This document shows positions 36,877-47,479 of a stretch of DNA of 64,000 nucleotides, piece after piece (the stretch's first letter is position 1; every line of letters starts with the position of its first letter). Origin of the DNA: an uncultured Alphaproteobacteria bacterium (lineage in GTDB: Bacteria > Pseudomonadota > Alphaproteobacteria > Rhodobacterales > Rhodobacteraceae). The notes below the pieces were generated by a model, which did not search any database, was not told the DNA's origin, and saw nothing but the letters and a program-made list of their open reading frames with translations. A program made the position numbers and the translations under genes. The DNA is taken from the NCBI GenBank assembly GCA_902537415.1, contig CACBBC010000004.1:1-64000 (forward strand), in the 5' to 3' direction.

Positions 36877-37622
36877 GAGCACTGATTTTTACAATAATTT
36901 TTATATTTTCAACGTCTCCGTTCTCCTTGAGTTCAGTCGTATCTGATATCGATAAATCTAATATCGAGCTGTCAACACGTTTTGATGGAACAAGTATCTT
37001 AGTTTTTGGGGCTATTTCACCAGAAAATGATAGTACATCCTTACTAATAGAAATTATTGGTCCTTCAACATCAGTCAATATAAGAAAAAAGGTTCAAATC
37101 TGGGGGATATGGGTTAACAAGAAAATTGCACATTTCCAAAATATACCAAGTTTTTATCAAATAAGTATTTCTAATCCTGAACATCCAATTTTGAAAAAAA
37201 TCGAAAACAAGAAATTGAAATCACAGTTTTATGACTTTCTAGAAATAAACTCCACACCAAAAGACGGAAATGTTGTAGAGCAATCATACGATGAGCTTAC
37301 TAGATTAAAGAAAAAGCTCGGGAAGTTGCGTACTTTCGAAGAACAAGTAAATATAATCGATAAAAAATTGTTCTCACACAAAGTCAACCTTCCCAACAAA
37401 ATTCACCCAGGTTTATATAAAATAAAGATGACATTAATTGATCAACAAGGTACCGAATTAAGCAAGTCTGAGCAAAGCGTCAAAGTTTCAAAAGTGGGGA
37501 TACAAGAGTTTCTATCATATAATTCAAAGAATAATCCAGTTTTTTACGGATTATTTTCAGTAATAATAGCTCTATTTCTGGGGTTTTCCGCAGCTCAATT
37601 ATTTCGTTGGTTGTACAGGTAA
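36873..37622 (+). CDS. TIGR02186 family membrane-anchored protein, partner of TSUP permease
   Basis: A 249-residue protein with an N-terminal signal (FTIIFIFSTSPFSLSSV), a beta-rich periplasmic part and one C-terminal membrane helix (GLFSVIIALFLGFSAAQLFRW). Blocks such as SILVFGAISPENDSTSLLIEIIGP and KVQIWGIWVNK match TIGR02186, an alphaproteobacterial family of unknown function found beside TauE-like permeases. It is translationally coupled to that permease through an ATGA overlap, so it is probably an accessory subunit, which is inference. The gene ends six bases from convergent ccrA. Confidence 0.82.
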   Translation: MRALIFTIIFIFSTSPFSLSSVVSDIDKSNIELSTRFDGTSILVFGAISPENDSTSLLIEIIGPSTSVNIRKKVQIWGIWVNKKIAHFQNIPSFYQISISNPEHPILKKIENKKLKSQFYDFLEINSTPKDGNVVEQSYDELTRLKKKLGKLRTFEEQVNIIDKKLFSHKVNLPNKIHPGLYKIKMTLIDQQGTELSKSEQSVKVSKVGIQEFLSYNSKNNPVFYGLFSVIIALFLGFSAAQLFRWLYR

Positions 37623-37627
37623 TTTTA

Positions 37628-38905
37628 CTAAATGCTAATGCTAGCGTCCCTAGCATCCTCGATTGTCCTCAAACCCGTTTTTGGAGCACCAACCAAAACA
37701 GCCATATTTCCCGGTTTATGAAGATTATCCATCATTTTGGTGTGCGCATTCGGTATCTTATGCCAAGGAAATACTTCTGACATACAGGGGTCTATACGCC
37801 TATCCAACATAAGTTGGTTAGCTGCACTTGCTTGAAAAAGATTGGCAAAATGGCTACCCTGAACTCTTTTTTGATTCATCCACAAATATCTTGCGTCAAA
37901 AGTAAGATTATAACCTGTAGTTCCAGCACATATCACAACTATACCCCCTTTTTTTACAACAAAAACGGATACAGGGAACGTACTTTCACCAGGATGTTCA
38001 AAAACCATATCAACATTTACACCCTTGCCGAGAATATCCCAAATTGCTTTTCCAAACTTTCTGGCTTCTCCCATCCACGTACGGAATTCTGTACTATTAA
38101 CAGTCGGCATTTGACCCCAACAATTAAAATCTTTTCTGTTAATCACTCCTTTTGCGCCTAAACCCAATACAAAGTCTCTTTTATCCTCATCGGATATAAC
38201 CCCTATTGCATTAGCGCCCGCAGTGTTTATCAATTGAATTGCATATGAACCCAACCCTCCAGACGCCCCCCAAACCAATACATTTTGACCGGGCCTTAAC
38301 TCATGTGGCGCATGACCAAAAAGCATTCTATACGCAGTGGCAAGGGTTAAAGTATAACACGCCGCTTCTTCCCATGTTAGATGCTTTGGCCGTGACATGA
38401 GTTGTTGCGATTGTACAGCTGTGAATTGACTAAATGATCCATCAGGTGTTTCATATCCCCAAATGCGTTGGCTCGGAGAATACATAGGATCACCACCATT
38501 GCATTGCTCATCATCTCCATCATCTTGATTGCAATGAATTACTACTTCATCACCAACCTTCCAGCGGTTTACTTTTTCGCCTACCGCCCAAACTATTCCA
38601 GAGGCATCTGAACCAGCAATATGATAATCAGCTTTATGGACATCAAAGGGAGAGATAGGTTCGCCTAGACCTGCCCAAATTCCATTATAATTTACACCGG
38701 CAGCCATAACGAAAACGAGCACCTCATTACTATCAACCTTGGGGGTGTCTACCTGCTCAATTTGGAAACTTTTTTCTGGAACACCATGTCTTTCTCTTCT
38801 TATAGTCCATGCGTACATTTTTTCTGGTACTTGGCCTAGTTGGGGTATCTCACCCACTTCGTAAATATTTTTCGCTTTTACTTCAGACATTACATTATCC
38901 ATCAT
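37628..38905 (-). CDS. ccrA: Crotonyl-CoA carboxylase/reductase
   Basis: Reductively carboxylates crotonyl-CoA with NADPH and CO2 to ethylmalonyl-CoA, the key step of the ethylmalonyl-CoA pathway. The 425-residue medium-chain dehydrogenase fold shows YEVGEIPQLGQVPEKMYAW, the CCR-specific GVNYNGIWAGLGEP and ADYHIAGSDASGIVW, and the NADPH Rossmann loop GASGGLGSYAIQL. These, with the glycine-rich Rossmann segment and length near 430, separate it from generic alcohol dehydrogenases. Several in-frame ATGs lie within the first six codons, so the exact start is unsure by up to five residues. ecm is divergent, 160 bases away. Confidence 0.94.
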   Translation of the reverse strand: MMDNVMSEVKAKNIYEVGEIPQLGQVPEKMYAWTIRRERHGVPEKSFQIEQVDTPKVDSNEVLVFVMAAGVNYNGIWAGLGEPISPFDVHKADYHIAGSDASGIVWAVGEKVNRWKVGDEVVIHCNQDDGDDEQCNGGDPMYSPSQRIWGYETPDGSFSQFTAVQSQQLMSRPKHLTWEEAACYTLTLATAYRMLFGHAPHELRPGQNVLVWGASGGLGSYAIQLINTAGANAIGVISDEDKRDFVLGLGAKGVINRKDFNCWGQMPTVNSTEFRTWMGEARKFGKAIWDILGKGVNVDMVFEHPGESTFPVSVFVVKKGGIVVICAGTTGYNLTFDARYLWMNQKRVQGSHFANLFQASAANQLMLDRRIDPCMSEVFPWHKIPNAHTKMMDNLHKPGNMAVLVGAPKTGLRTIEDARDASISI

Positions 38906-39065
38906 TTGGTTTTTATGAATGATTCTTGGTTCTATTTCAACTCAAATTTACTCCAAATTATTAGATCCCTACATTTTTAAAAATCCGAGTATTAAATCTG
39001 ACCCGTGTTTCGTATAAGGAAAATTTGACTTGAAAAAATGTTTTTCTTCAATAAAAGACAGTAGT

Positions 39066-41015
39066 ATGAAATCTAAGCCTTGGATATTCAGAACTTATGC
39101 GGGTCACAGTTCCGCATCAGCAAGTAATAAGCTTTTCAGAGATAATCTAAGTAAAGGTCAAACAGGCCTTTCAGTAGCTTTTGATCTACCAACTCAAACT
39201 GGTTATGATAGTGATCACCAACTAGCTAGAGGAGAAGTTGGAAAAGTTGGCGTCCCTATCAATCACCTAGGCGATATGCGAACGCTTTTTAAAGATATTC
39301 CTCTTGATAAAATGAATACCTCCATGACAATAAATGCGACGGCGCCTTGGCTTTTAGCTCTCTATGTTGCCTTAGCAGAGGAGCAAGACCTCAAAGTTAA
39401 TACATTGCAGGGCACTGTCCAAAATGACATCATTAAAGAATATTTGAGTAGAGGAACTTACATATTCCCACCAGAGGATAGTTTAAATTTAATCGCCGAT
39501 GTTACGGAATATTGCTACAGAAATATTCCGAAGTGGAACCCTATAAACATTTGCTCGTATCATCTCCAGGAAGCTGGCGCAACGATTGAAGAGGAGGTTG
39601 CCTTTGCAATTTCGACTGCAACCGCAGTATTGGATAGAATTCGGCTACGAGTGTCAGCTAAAGAGTTTCCCTTCGTAGTAGGAAGGGTATCTTTTTTTGT
39701 AAATGCAGGAATAAAGTTCATTAGTGAAATCTGTAAAATGCGTGCCTTTGTGGAGTTATGGAATGAAATCTGTCTCACCAAATATGGTGTGAAAGAAGAA
39801 AAGCTCAGACGATTTAGGTATGGTGTACAGGTGAACAGCTTAGGACTAACCGAACAACAACCTGAAAATAATGTTTACCGTATATTGCTTGAATTATTAG
39901 CAGTAACCCTCTCAAAAAATGCAAGAGCGAGAGCAATACAGCTTCCTGCATGGAATGAAGCGATGGGACTTCCCAGACCATGGGATCAGCAGTGGTCTCT
40001 GAGAATGCAGCAAGTCTTAGCCTATGAAACAGATCTTTTAGAGTATGAAGATATATTTGACCAAAACCCAATTATAGAAAAAAAAGTTAAAGGGATACTT
40101 AGGGAAGTTAATTTAAAGGTAGAAAAAATTGACAAAATGGGCGGGACGGTAGCGGCCTTAGATTACATGAAAAGGGCTTTAGTTTCATCTAATGCGAAAA
40201 GATTATCTAAAATTGAAAGTGGTGAAACAATTGTTGTTGGAGTAAATAAATTTACTACTTCTGAAGAAAGTGGTCTTTCTTCAGGAGACGGCGATAGTGT
40301 ACAAGTGGTTGATAAAAAAATTGAGAAAATTCAAATTTCCTCTCTTATAGATTGGAGATCGAAAAGAAATAATAATTTGGTTGAAAAGGCTAAAGACAAC
40401 CTAAAAGATGCAGCCAGAAAAAAAATAAATATAATGACAGCATCTATCGAAGCTGCGAAAGCAGGTGTCACGACTGGTGAATGGGCAGATACGATGAGAG
40501 AAGTTTTTGGTGAATTTAGAGCACCAACAGGGGTAACTGTTTCAAAATCTTCAGACAGCGAAAGCCTGCCTACGCTACAAAGGAAAGTAAAAGAAGTAAG
40601 TAAAAAGCTTAAGAGAAATATTAAACTCCTAATAGGAAAGCCCGGTCTTGATGGGCATTCAAATGGAGCTGAGCAAATTGCAATGAGGGCAAAGGAAGCT
40701 GGATTTGATGTTGTTTATCAAGGAATCCGACTTACACCAAACCAAATAGTCAACTCTGCTTTAGAAGAGTCCGTTCATATTATTGGGTTATCAATACTGT
40801 CAGGGAGCCATCTAGAAATTTTAGAAGATCTGACAAACTTATTGAAAACAAAAAATATGACAAAAATACCAGTAATAGTAGGAGGCATTATACCCGAGAA
40901 AGATTTCGAAATAATTCGAAAGATGGGTGTGAAAAAAGTCTACACGCCAAAAGATTATGATCTTAATACGATAATATCAGATATGTCGGATTTTGTTGAG
41001 CAGAGTGCTGCTTAA
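39066..41015 (+). CDS. ecm: Ethylmalonyl-CoA mutase (B12-dependent)
   Basis: Converts ethylmalonyl-CoA to methylsuccinyl-CoA using adenosylcobalamin. The 649-residue chain begins with KSKPWIFRTYAGHSSASASN, the Ecm signature, then FDLPTQTGYDSDHQLARGEVG. The C-terminal cobalamin domain has GKPGLDGHSNGAEQIA, the D-x-H-x-x-G base-off motif, and GLSILSGSH. I chose the ATG at 39066 because it fits family N-termini. A TTG at 39030 with an AAGGA at 39016-39020 would add 12 residues and is a real alternative. The gene is divergent from ccrA, matching their pathway link. Confidence 0.94.
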   Translation: MKSKPWIFRTYAGHSSASASNKLFRDNLSKGQTGLSVAFDLPTQTGYDSDHQLARGEVGKVGVPINHLGDMRTLFKDIPLDKMNTSMTINATAPWLLALYVALAEEQDLKVNTLQGTVQNDIIKEYLSRGTYIFPPEDSLNLIADVTEYCYRNIPKWNPINICSYHLQEAGATIEEEVAFAISTATAVLDRIRLRVSAKEFPFVVGRVSFFVNAGIKFISEICKMRAFVELWNEICLTKYGVKEEKLRRFRYGVQVNSLGLTEQQPENNVYRILLELLAVTLSKNARARAIQLPAWNEAMGLPRPWDQQWSLRMQQVLAYETDLLEYEDIFDQNPIIEKKVKGILREVNLKVEKIDKMGGTVAALDYMKRALVSSNAKRLSKIESGETIVVGVNKFTTSEESGLSSGDGDSVQVVDKKIEKIQISSLIDWRSKRNNNLVEKAKDNLKDAARKKINIMTASIEAAKAGVTTGEWADTMREVFGEFRAPTGVTVSKSSDSESLPTLQRKVKEVSKKLKRNIKLLIGKPGLDGHSNGAEQIAMRAKEAGFDVVYQGIRLTPNQIVNSALEESVHIIGLSILSGSHLEILEDLTNLLKTKNMTKIPVIVGGIIPEKDFEIIRKMGVKKVYTPKDYDLNTIISDMSDFVEQSAA

Positions 41016-41028
41016 TTTACAATCTGTC

Positions 41029-41805
41029 TCAGCTGTTTTGCAGCTGTAACTTTTTTATCTCTGCTATAGCTTTAGCAGGATTTAGGCCCTTTGGACATGC
41101 CTTTGCACAATTCATTATTGTATGGCACCTATAGAGTTTAAAGGAGTCATTTAGTTCATCTAGCCTAGCCTTTCTATCCTGATCTCTGCTGTCGATAATC
41201 CATCGATATGCATGTAACAATGCAGCTGGGCCTAAATATTTATCACCATTCCACCAGTAGCTTGGGCAAGAAGTTGAACAGCAAGCGCACATTACACATT
41301 CGTATAATCCGTCGAGCTCTTTTCTGTCTGCCTCAGATTGTAGCCACTCCTCATTTGGCTCATCTGTAAAAGTCTCCAACCAAGGCTTTATACTTGCATG
41401 CTGCTTGTAAAACTGCTTTAAGTCCGGAACCAAGTCTTTGATTACTGGCAAATGAGGTAAAGGGTAAATATTAATTGGCCCCTTGAATTCCTTAATTCCT
41501 TTAAGGCATGCAAGAGTATTAACGCCTCCAATATTCATTGAGCAAGACCCACATATACCTTCTCTACAAGAGCGCCTAAAAGTTAAAGTTGGATCTATCT
41601 CATTTTTTATTTTTATAAGCGCATCTAATATCATCGGCCCGCACTTATCTAGATCTACGAAAAAGGTATCTAAACGAGGATTTTCCCAATCTTCAGGATT
41701 ATAGCGATAAATTCTGACTTCCTGCACATTTTCGGCGTCTGACGGCTTTTCCCATGTAATACCTTCCATTACCCTAGAGTTTTTAGGTAATCTTAATTCA
41801 ACCAT
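41029..41805 (-). CDS. sdhB: Succinate dehydrogenase iron-sulfur subunit
   Basis: Electron-transfer subunit of complex II, carrying the 2Fe-2S, 4Fe-4S and 3Fe-4S clusters from SdhA to quinone. The 258 residues show Cys80, Cys85, Cys88 and Cys100 ([16 protein letters not shown]), the group around Cys170-Cys180 ([11 protein letters not shown]), and [17 protein letters not shown] from Cys227. It lies three bases after sdhA and is the last gene of the sdhCDAB operon. Confidence 0.97.
   Translation of the reverse strand: MVELRLPKNSRVMEGITWEKPSDAENVQEVRIYRYNPEDWENPRLDTFFVDLDKCGPMILDALIKIKNEIDPTLTFRRSCREGICGSCSMNIGGVNTLACLKGIKEFKGPINIYPLPHLPVIKDLVPDLKQFYKQHASIKPWLETFTDEPNEEWLQSEADRKELDGLYECVMCACCSTSCPSYWWNGDKYLGPAALLHAYRWIIDSRDQDRKARLDELNDSFKLYRCHTIMNCAKACPKGLNPAKAIAEIKKLQLQNS
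41030..41054. terminator. Possible hairpin terminator between convergent ecm and sdhB
   Basis: CAGCTG at 41030-41035 pairs with CAGCTG at 41041-41046 around a five-base loop, followed after four bases by TTTTTT on the + strand. It lies between convergent genes and covers the last codons of sdhB. It could end ecm transcription. The stem is only six pairs, so the call is tentative. Confidence 0.35.
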
Positions 41806-41808
41806 TTT

Positions 41809-43617
41809 TTAATAAACCCTTGCTTTTGGCTTTATCTTTGCCGTATCTATCCCGCCGTCCTTTATGTCACTCAGAGGTTTAGTAATTACATCTCTATAAC
41901 TAAGGCTCACGAATCCATTTTCCGATATCTTTGCCAGTGAGTGTACACGCCAATTTTCATCATCCCTGTCAGGATGATCTTCCTGTGCATGAGCTCCTCT
42001 ACTTTCTTTACGGGCCTCAGCAGAAACAATCGTTGCCAGAGCATTTGGCATTAAATTTGTAAGTTCCAAGGTCTCCATTAAATCCGTGTTCCAAATCATA
42101 GACTTATCGGTGACATTCACATAGTCTATGCCGGCAGCTATATCAGCCATTTTTTCACAACCATCTGATAAAGTCTTGTCTGACCGGAAGACTGCTGCGT
42201 CAGACTGCATCGTTTTTTGCATTTTCAATCTCAACTCAGCTGTAGGAGTTGTTCCCTTGGAAAATCTAAGTCCATCTAACCTCCCAATCGCTTGATCAAC
42301 AGAGTTCTTATTTAAGGGTCTATTGCTTTCATTCTTATCTACGACTTCAGCAGCCTTAATTGCGGCTGCTCTTCCAAAAACAACAAGATCTATTAAGCTG
42401 TTTGATCCCAAACGATTAGCTCCATGAACCGAAGCGCATCCCGCTTCACCAACAGCCATTAGCCCAGGCAATATTTTGTTCTGATCTTCTCCATCTGGAC
42501 TTATTACTTCGCCCCAATAGTTTGTTGGGATACCACCCATATTGTAATGCACAGTTGGTAAAACGGGTATAGGATCCTTGTTTACATCGACCCCCGCAAA
42601 AACTTTGGCACTTTCTGATATACCTGGAAGTCTTTCTGCTAATGTTTCAGGAGGAAGATGGTTTAGGTGTAAGAAAATGTGATCCTTTTCCGATCCAACT
42701 CCACGACCGTCTCTTATCTCCATAGTCATACATCTCGATACGACATCTCTACTAGCCAAGTCCTTATAGGTTGGGGCGTATCGCTCCATAAATCTTTCGC
42801 CGTCAGAGTTAGTAAGGTAACCTCCCTCGCCTCTTGCACCCTCAGTGATAAGACATCCAGCTCCATAAATACCAGTTGGATGAAATTGTACGAATTCCAT
42901 GTCCTGAAGAGGTAACCCCTGTCTTGCAACCATCCCATTACCATCACCAGTGCAGGAATGCGCTGATGTTGCAGAAAAATAGGCTCTTCCATAACCTCCC
43001 GTTGCTAAAACTACCATCTTTGCGTTAAATCTATGTAGTGTTCCATCATCCAAATTCCACGCAATGATACCCTGACAAATACCATCTTCTGTCATTATTA
43101 AATCGATAGCAAAATACTCTATGAAAAACTCAGCATTGTTTTTCAATGATTGCCCATAAAGTGTGTGTAGAATTGCGTGTCCCGTACGATCAGCTGCTGC
43201 ACAAGTCCGTTGTACAGGAGGTCCTTCACCGAATTCTGTCGTGTGTCCACCAAAAGGTCTTTGATAAATTTTGCCTTCTTCCGTTCTGGAAAATGGTACT
43301 CCATAATGTTCTAGTTCGTAAACAGCTTTTGGAGCCTCTTTTGCAAGATATTCCATAGCATCACTGTCTCCCAGCCAATCTGAACCTTTTACGGTGTCGT
43401 ACATGTGCCAATGCCAATGGTCAGGCCCCATATTTGATAATGATGCGGCAATTCCCCCTTGGGCAGCCACTGTGTGACTTCTAGTAGGAAATAACTTTGT
43501 AACGCAGGCAGTTTTGAGACCTTGCTCAGCCATCCCTAGAGTCGCTCTCAACCCGGCACCGCCAGCTCCTACCACTACAACGTCATAAACATGGTCTGCG
43601 ATTTCATATGAGTTCAT
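41809..43617 (-). CDS. sdhA: Succinate dehydrogenase flavoprotein subunit
   Basis: Oxidises succinate to fumarate with covalently bound FAD at the cytoplasmic face of the inner membrane. The ATG at 43617 gives a 602-residue chain starting [21 protein letters not shown]; it overlaps the sdhD stop as ATGA. An upstream in-frame start at 43680 would extend into sdhD and is rejected. The FAD-linking histidine is His48 in [11 protein letters not shown], and the active-site HPTGI and RGEGG stretches are intact. Confidence 0.97.
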   Translation of the reverse strand: MNSYEIADHVYDVVVVGAGGAGLRATLGMAEQGLKTACVTKLFPTRSHTVAAQGGIAASLSNMGPDHWHWHMYDTVKGSDWLGDSDAMEYLAKEAPKAVYELEHYGVPFSRTEEGKIYQRPFGGHTTEFGEGPPVQRTCAAADRTGHAILHTLYGQSLKNNAEFFIEYFAIDLIMTEDGICQGIIAWNLDDGTLHRFNAKMVVLATGGYGRAYFSATSAHSCTGDGNGMVARQGLPLQDMEFVQFHPTGIYGAGCLITEGARGEGGYLTNSDGERFMERYAPTYKDLASRDVVSRCMTMEIRDGRGVGSEKDHIFLHLNHLPPETLAERLPGISESAKVFAGVDVNKDPIPVLPTVHYNMGGIPTNYWGEVISPDGEDQNKILPGLMAVGEAGCASVHGANRLGSNSLIDLVVFGRAAAIKAAEVVDKNESNRPLNKNSVDQAIGRLDGLRFSKGTTPTAELRLKMQKTMQSDAAVFRSDKTLSDGCEKMADIAAGIDYVNVTDKSMIWNTDLMETLELTNLMPNALATIVSAEARKESRGAHAQEDHPDRDDENWRVHSLAKISENGFVSLSYRDVITKPLSDIKDGGIDTAKIKPKARVY

Positions 43618-43943
43618 AAAACACCTACTAACACCAATTTTCCAAGACTGATTATGCTTATAATAAAAAGTAAGCCACAAAATACTATATTTAAATTAAT
43701 CCACAGTCTCCTATAAACATAGTCTTCAATAATAACTTGTAAACCCTGTTGAAGATGAAAAATTGTCGCTGTAATAAATGTCAACATTAGCAAAGAATTT
43801 AAGGGTGTAGATAATGAACTAGCAACTTGTTCGAACGGCATTCCGAAATTTTTACTGAAAAATGCAACAAACCAGATTGTAAGCGGGATTAGCAGTATGG
43901 AACTAACCCTCGAATATTTCCAATGTTTAATACCGTCTGACAT
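43614..43943 (-). CDS. sdhD: Succinate dehydrogenase membrane anchor subunit SdhD
   Basis: One of two small membrane anchors of complex II that hold heme b and the quinone site. The 109-residue protein has three hydrophobic segments. The heme/quinone motif [16 protein letters not shown] is clear. It directly follows sdhC (stop at 43944, start at 43943) and overlaps sdhA by four bases. Confidence 0.93.
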   Translation of the reverse strand: MSDGIKHWKYSRVSSILLIPLTIWFVAFFSKNFGMPFEQVASSLSTPLNSLLMLTFITATIFHLQQGLQVIIEDYVYRRLWINLNIVFCGLLFIISIISLGKLVLVGVL

Positions 43944-44318
43944 TCAACTAATGAAAAATAAAAGCGTTAAAAATGTAAGCATAAATGAGGAAATCACTGC
44001 TACCCACCCGCTGATAGTGACAGACTTTAAATCGTACCCATAACCCATATCCCAATAAAGATGGCGTAGCCCCGTACAAAAATGATACCAAAGCGCCCAT
44101 AGTGAGGATACTAAAACTACTATAATAAATGGATTATTTAAAAAATTGTTAAAACCTTTGAAGGTGACTTCACCAACAGCTAAAGATGCCAGCCAAAATA
44201 CGACCAGTACTGTTGATACTGCGAGACCAGCGCCCGTAATACGATGAAAGATCGATAACACCGACGTAATTTGAGGTTTGTACACTGTTAAGTGAGGAGA
44301 TAGGGGTCTATTGTCCAT
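43944..44318 (-). CDS. sdhC: Succinate dehydrogenase cytochrome b556 subunit SdhC
   Basis: Membrane anchor of complex II, 124 residues with three hydrophobic segments. It starts with RPLSPHLTVYKPQITSVLSI and has the heme-binding YHFCTGLRHLYWD. The N-terminal SILHRxTG-type quinone-site stretch appears as SIFHRITGAGLA. It is the first gene of sdhCDAB. The upstream gap of 71 bases to mch shows no clear promoter. Confidence 0.94.
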   Translation of the reverse strand: MDNRPLSPHLTVYKPQITSVLSIFHRITGAGLAVSTVLVVFWLASLAVGEVTFKGFNNFLNNPFIIVVLVSSLWALWYHFCTGLRHLYWDMGYGYDLKSVTISGWVAVISSFMLTFLTLLFFIS

Positions 44319-44389
44319 ATTTTTTTATCCTTACTGTCAATTGACTTCAATATATCTCTAAAAATTGTTTGTGCAAGTGGGCTACCCAA

Positions 44390-45442
44390 TTACAGCTCTC
44401 TAGGCACTAATACCCAGTAATCAAAATCCAAAACTATAGTTGGTAAGTATTTCCCATCATCACTTCTCAGTCTCATGTTGTGATTTTTTTCCTTTGCACC
44501 CACACTTCTCAGTCTTAAAGCTGCTATATTCCGAACATTTAGATCTATCTTATCCAAAACTTCTGACCAGCAATATATCGTATCCTCCGCAAACACTGGA
44601 TTTGCGTGGGTACCACCGTTTATCCCCACGATCAATTGAGCGTTTTCCAGACCGTTAAAACTTAATGCTCTAACTAAAGATATTATGTGGCCTCCATAGA
44701 TTAGTCTCTTTTTATCCTCACGAGCATTGATATCAAAGTGCACTTTTGAATTATTCTGCCATAGTCGGGTTGCAAAAAGATGATCCGCCTCACATATGGT
44801 ATTGCCATCTATGTGATCAATCAGTTCACCTACTTGATAATCATTTAAGCTTTTTTTTGATCCTGCTGCGCTGGTATCATATTTTGTAAAATCAAGCTGC
44901 TCAGGGATATTTAGCTCGGTTCCATTTAATGAAGTCTTCAAATGGGGTAAATTCGAAGGGGTGTCTTCAACACCAACAAATCTCTTCTTTACCATAACCC
45001 ATCTTTTGTATTCTAAAATCGTCTCTCCAGATGAGTTTTGTCCTTCTGTTTTTACATAGACTATCCCTGTTTTTCCGCTTGAGTTTTGCTTCAGACCGAT
45101 GATTTCGGATTTGACTGATAAGGTTTCTCCTGAAAAAACCATATTAGAAAATTTACCTTCCGCATACCCAAGATTAGCCACAGCATTAATAGATATGTCT
45201 GGTACCGTTTTGCCAAAGACAGTATGGAAAACAATTAAATCATCCAGAGGACGATCTTTTAATCCGCAATTTCTTGCAAATTCTGCTGAGGACTGAAGGG
45301 CAAACCTTGTTGGATATATTGAAATATAGAGAGACGCATCTGCCTCGGTCAGAGTCCTGGGCGTGGCGTGCGTGATGATATCTCCTACAGCATAATCCTC
45401 AAAAAAACGGCCTAAATTATTATTATGATCACTCAAGTTCAA
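44390..45442 (-). CDS. mch: Mesaconyl-CoA hydratase (2-methylfumaryl-CoA hydratase)
   Basis: Hydrates mesaconyl-C1-CoA to beta-methylmalyl-CoA in the ethylmalonyl-CoA pathway. The 350-residue double-hot-dog protein begins with GRFFEDYAVGDIITHATPRT and contains FHTVFGKTVPDISINAVANL, both characteristic of Mch from Rhodobacter-type pathways. The second half holds ICEADHLFATRLWQNNSKVH and LIYGGHIISLVRAL. The start overlaps the end of the CitE-like gene by four bases (ATGA), indicating one transcript. sdhC follows after 71 bases. Confidence 0.92.
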   Translation of the reverse strand: MNLSDHNNNLGRFFEDYAVGDIITHATPRTLTEADASLYISIYPTRFALQSSAEFARNCGLKDRPLDDLIVFHTVFGKTVPDISINAVANLGYAEGKFSNMVFSGETLSVKSEIIGLKQNSSGKTGIVYVKTEGQNSSGETILEYKRWVMVKKRFVGVEDTPSNLPHLKTSLNGTELNIPEQLDFTKYDTSAAGSKKSLNDYQVGELIDHIDGNTICEADHLFATRLWQNNSKVHFDINAREDKKRLIYGGHIISLVRALSFNGLENAQLIVGINGGTHANPVFAEDTIYCWSEVLDKIDLNVRNIAALRLRSVGAKEKNHNMRLRSDDGKYLPTIVLDFDYWVLVPREL

Positions 45443-46314
45443 CTCATACTCTGGATCAATTTCATTTTACTTATTAATGCAAGTGACTGCTTTACATGTA
45501 ATTCTTCAACTAGAACACCGTCAACAGTTGTTACACCACTTTTTTCTTCTTTTGCTTTTTCGTAAGCCTCGATTATTTTGTTTGCCAGATCAATTTCTTT
45601 TTCGGTGGGCGAAAAAACGGCATTTGTTATTCCAATTTGGTTTGGATGAATAAGTGTTTTACCATCGTATCCCATATCTTTGCCTTCTTCAGCCTCAGAG
45701 CGCAAACCCCCTTCATCTGATATCCCATTAAAGACGCCATCCAACGTAATAACATTGTATGCCTTCGCTGTTAATATAATTGAACCGAGAGCATACAACA
45801 GCCCTGCTCGACCAGTTTGTTTAGGAAGAACGAGCTCTTTTGCTAGATCATTAGTTCCTACAACTATCCCACTTATAGCAGAAAATTCTTCCAAAATCTT
45901 ACCCAAGTTCAACACGCATTTTGGAGTTTCAGCCATTATCCAAATTTCAGGAGGCTTTTTAAAACTCAACTCTTCGAGTCTTTTCTGAATCAACGACATA
46001 TCAGAGACCTCTGAAACTTTTGGGAATAGAATGCCATCCGTCCCACTTTTTTGAAGACACTCCAAATCCATATTCGCCCAGACTGTATCCATTGAATTAA
46101 TTCTGGTAAGAATCTTTTTTCCCCTGTAATCAGCTTTTTCATTCGATAATACATTTAAAATCAAATCCCTCGCTCGCTCCTTATTGTCAGGCGAAACAGC
46201 ATCCTCCATATCGAATATAAAAAGGTCTGCCGGTAGAGACTTAGCCTTTTCAAGGGCTCTTTCATTTGAGCCAGGCATATACAAAGCGGATCGATGTGGA
46301 TAAAATTCTGTCAT
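45439..46314 (-). CDS. CitE/HpcH-family CoA-ester lyase, closest in pattern to malyl-CoA thioesterase Mcl2
   Basis: TIM-barrel enzyme acting on malyl- or methylmalyl-CoA in the ethylmalonyl-CoA pathway. The N-terminus HRSALYMPGSNERALEKA, the metal-site segment FDMEDAV, MAETPKCVLN and IVVGTNDLAKELVL, then GKTLIHPNQI, match the CitE-like Mcl2 branch better than Mcl1, as I recall those sequences. Whether it cleaves beta-methylmalyl-CoA to glyoxylate and propionyl-CoA or hydrolyses malyl-CoA cannot be fixed by eye. The ATG at 46314 is preferred over 46347 because GAGAGGA lies nine bases upstream and the resulting 291-residue protein matches family length. It leads mch, with an ATGA overlap. Confidence 0.82.
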   Translation of the reverse strand: MTEFYPHRSALYMPGSNERALEKAKSLPADLFIFDMEDAVSPDNKERARDLILNVLSNEKADYRGKKILTRINSMDTVWANMDLECLQKSGTDGILFPKVSEVSDMSLIQKRLEELSFKKPPEIWIMAETPKCVLNLGKILEEFSAISGIVVGTNDLAKELVLPKQTGRAGLLYALGSIILTAKAYNVITLDGVFNGISDEGGLRSEAEEGKDMGYDGKTLIHPNQIGITNAVFSPTEKEIDLANKIIEAYEKAKEEKSGVTTVDGVLVEELHVKQSLALISKMKLIQSMS

Positions 46315-46401
46315 AACTTTAGGTCCTCTCAAATATCTCGACAACATATAATCTAATATTTCAATAAATAAGTTTGAAATTCATAAAAAATTATTTTACT
46401 T

Positions 46402-46429
46402 TTTGACTCAAGCTTTATCTACAAATATT
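46402..46429 (+). promoter_or_regulatory. Possible promoter of the mdh-suc operon
   Basis: TTGACT (46402-46407) and ATATTT (46424-46429) are separated by 16 bases, about 60 bases before the mdh ATG. The -35 box is good and the -10 box weak. It lies in the 176-base gap between divergent genes. The call is by consensus only. Confidence 0.3.
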
Positions 46430-46460
46430 TCGAAATTATTTTCCATTAGATCAAAGATAA

Positions 46461-47459
<999 letters not shown>

Positions 47460-47479
47460 ATTGTAAAGAAGGGGGGCAA

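Noticed and set aside
37628-38905. Generic zinc alcohol dehydrogenase or quinone reductase call for ccrA
   Set aside because: The CCR-specific N-terminal blocks, about 425-residue length and the divergent ecm gene point to crotonyl-CoA carboxylase/reductase.
43618-43680. An extended sdhA start at 43680
   Set aside because: It would read through most of the end of sdhD, while ATG 43617 gives an ATGA overlap and the family N-terminus.
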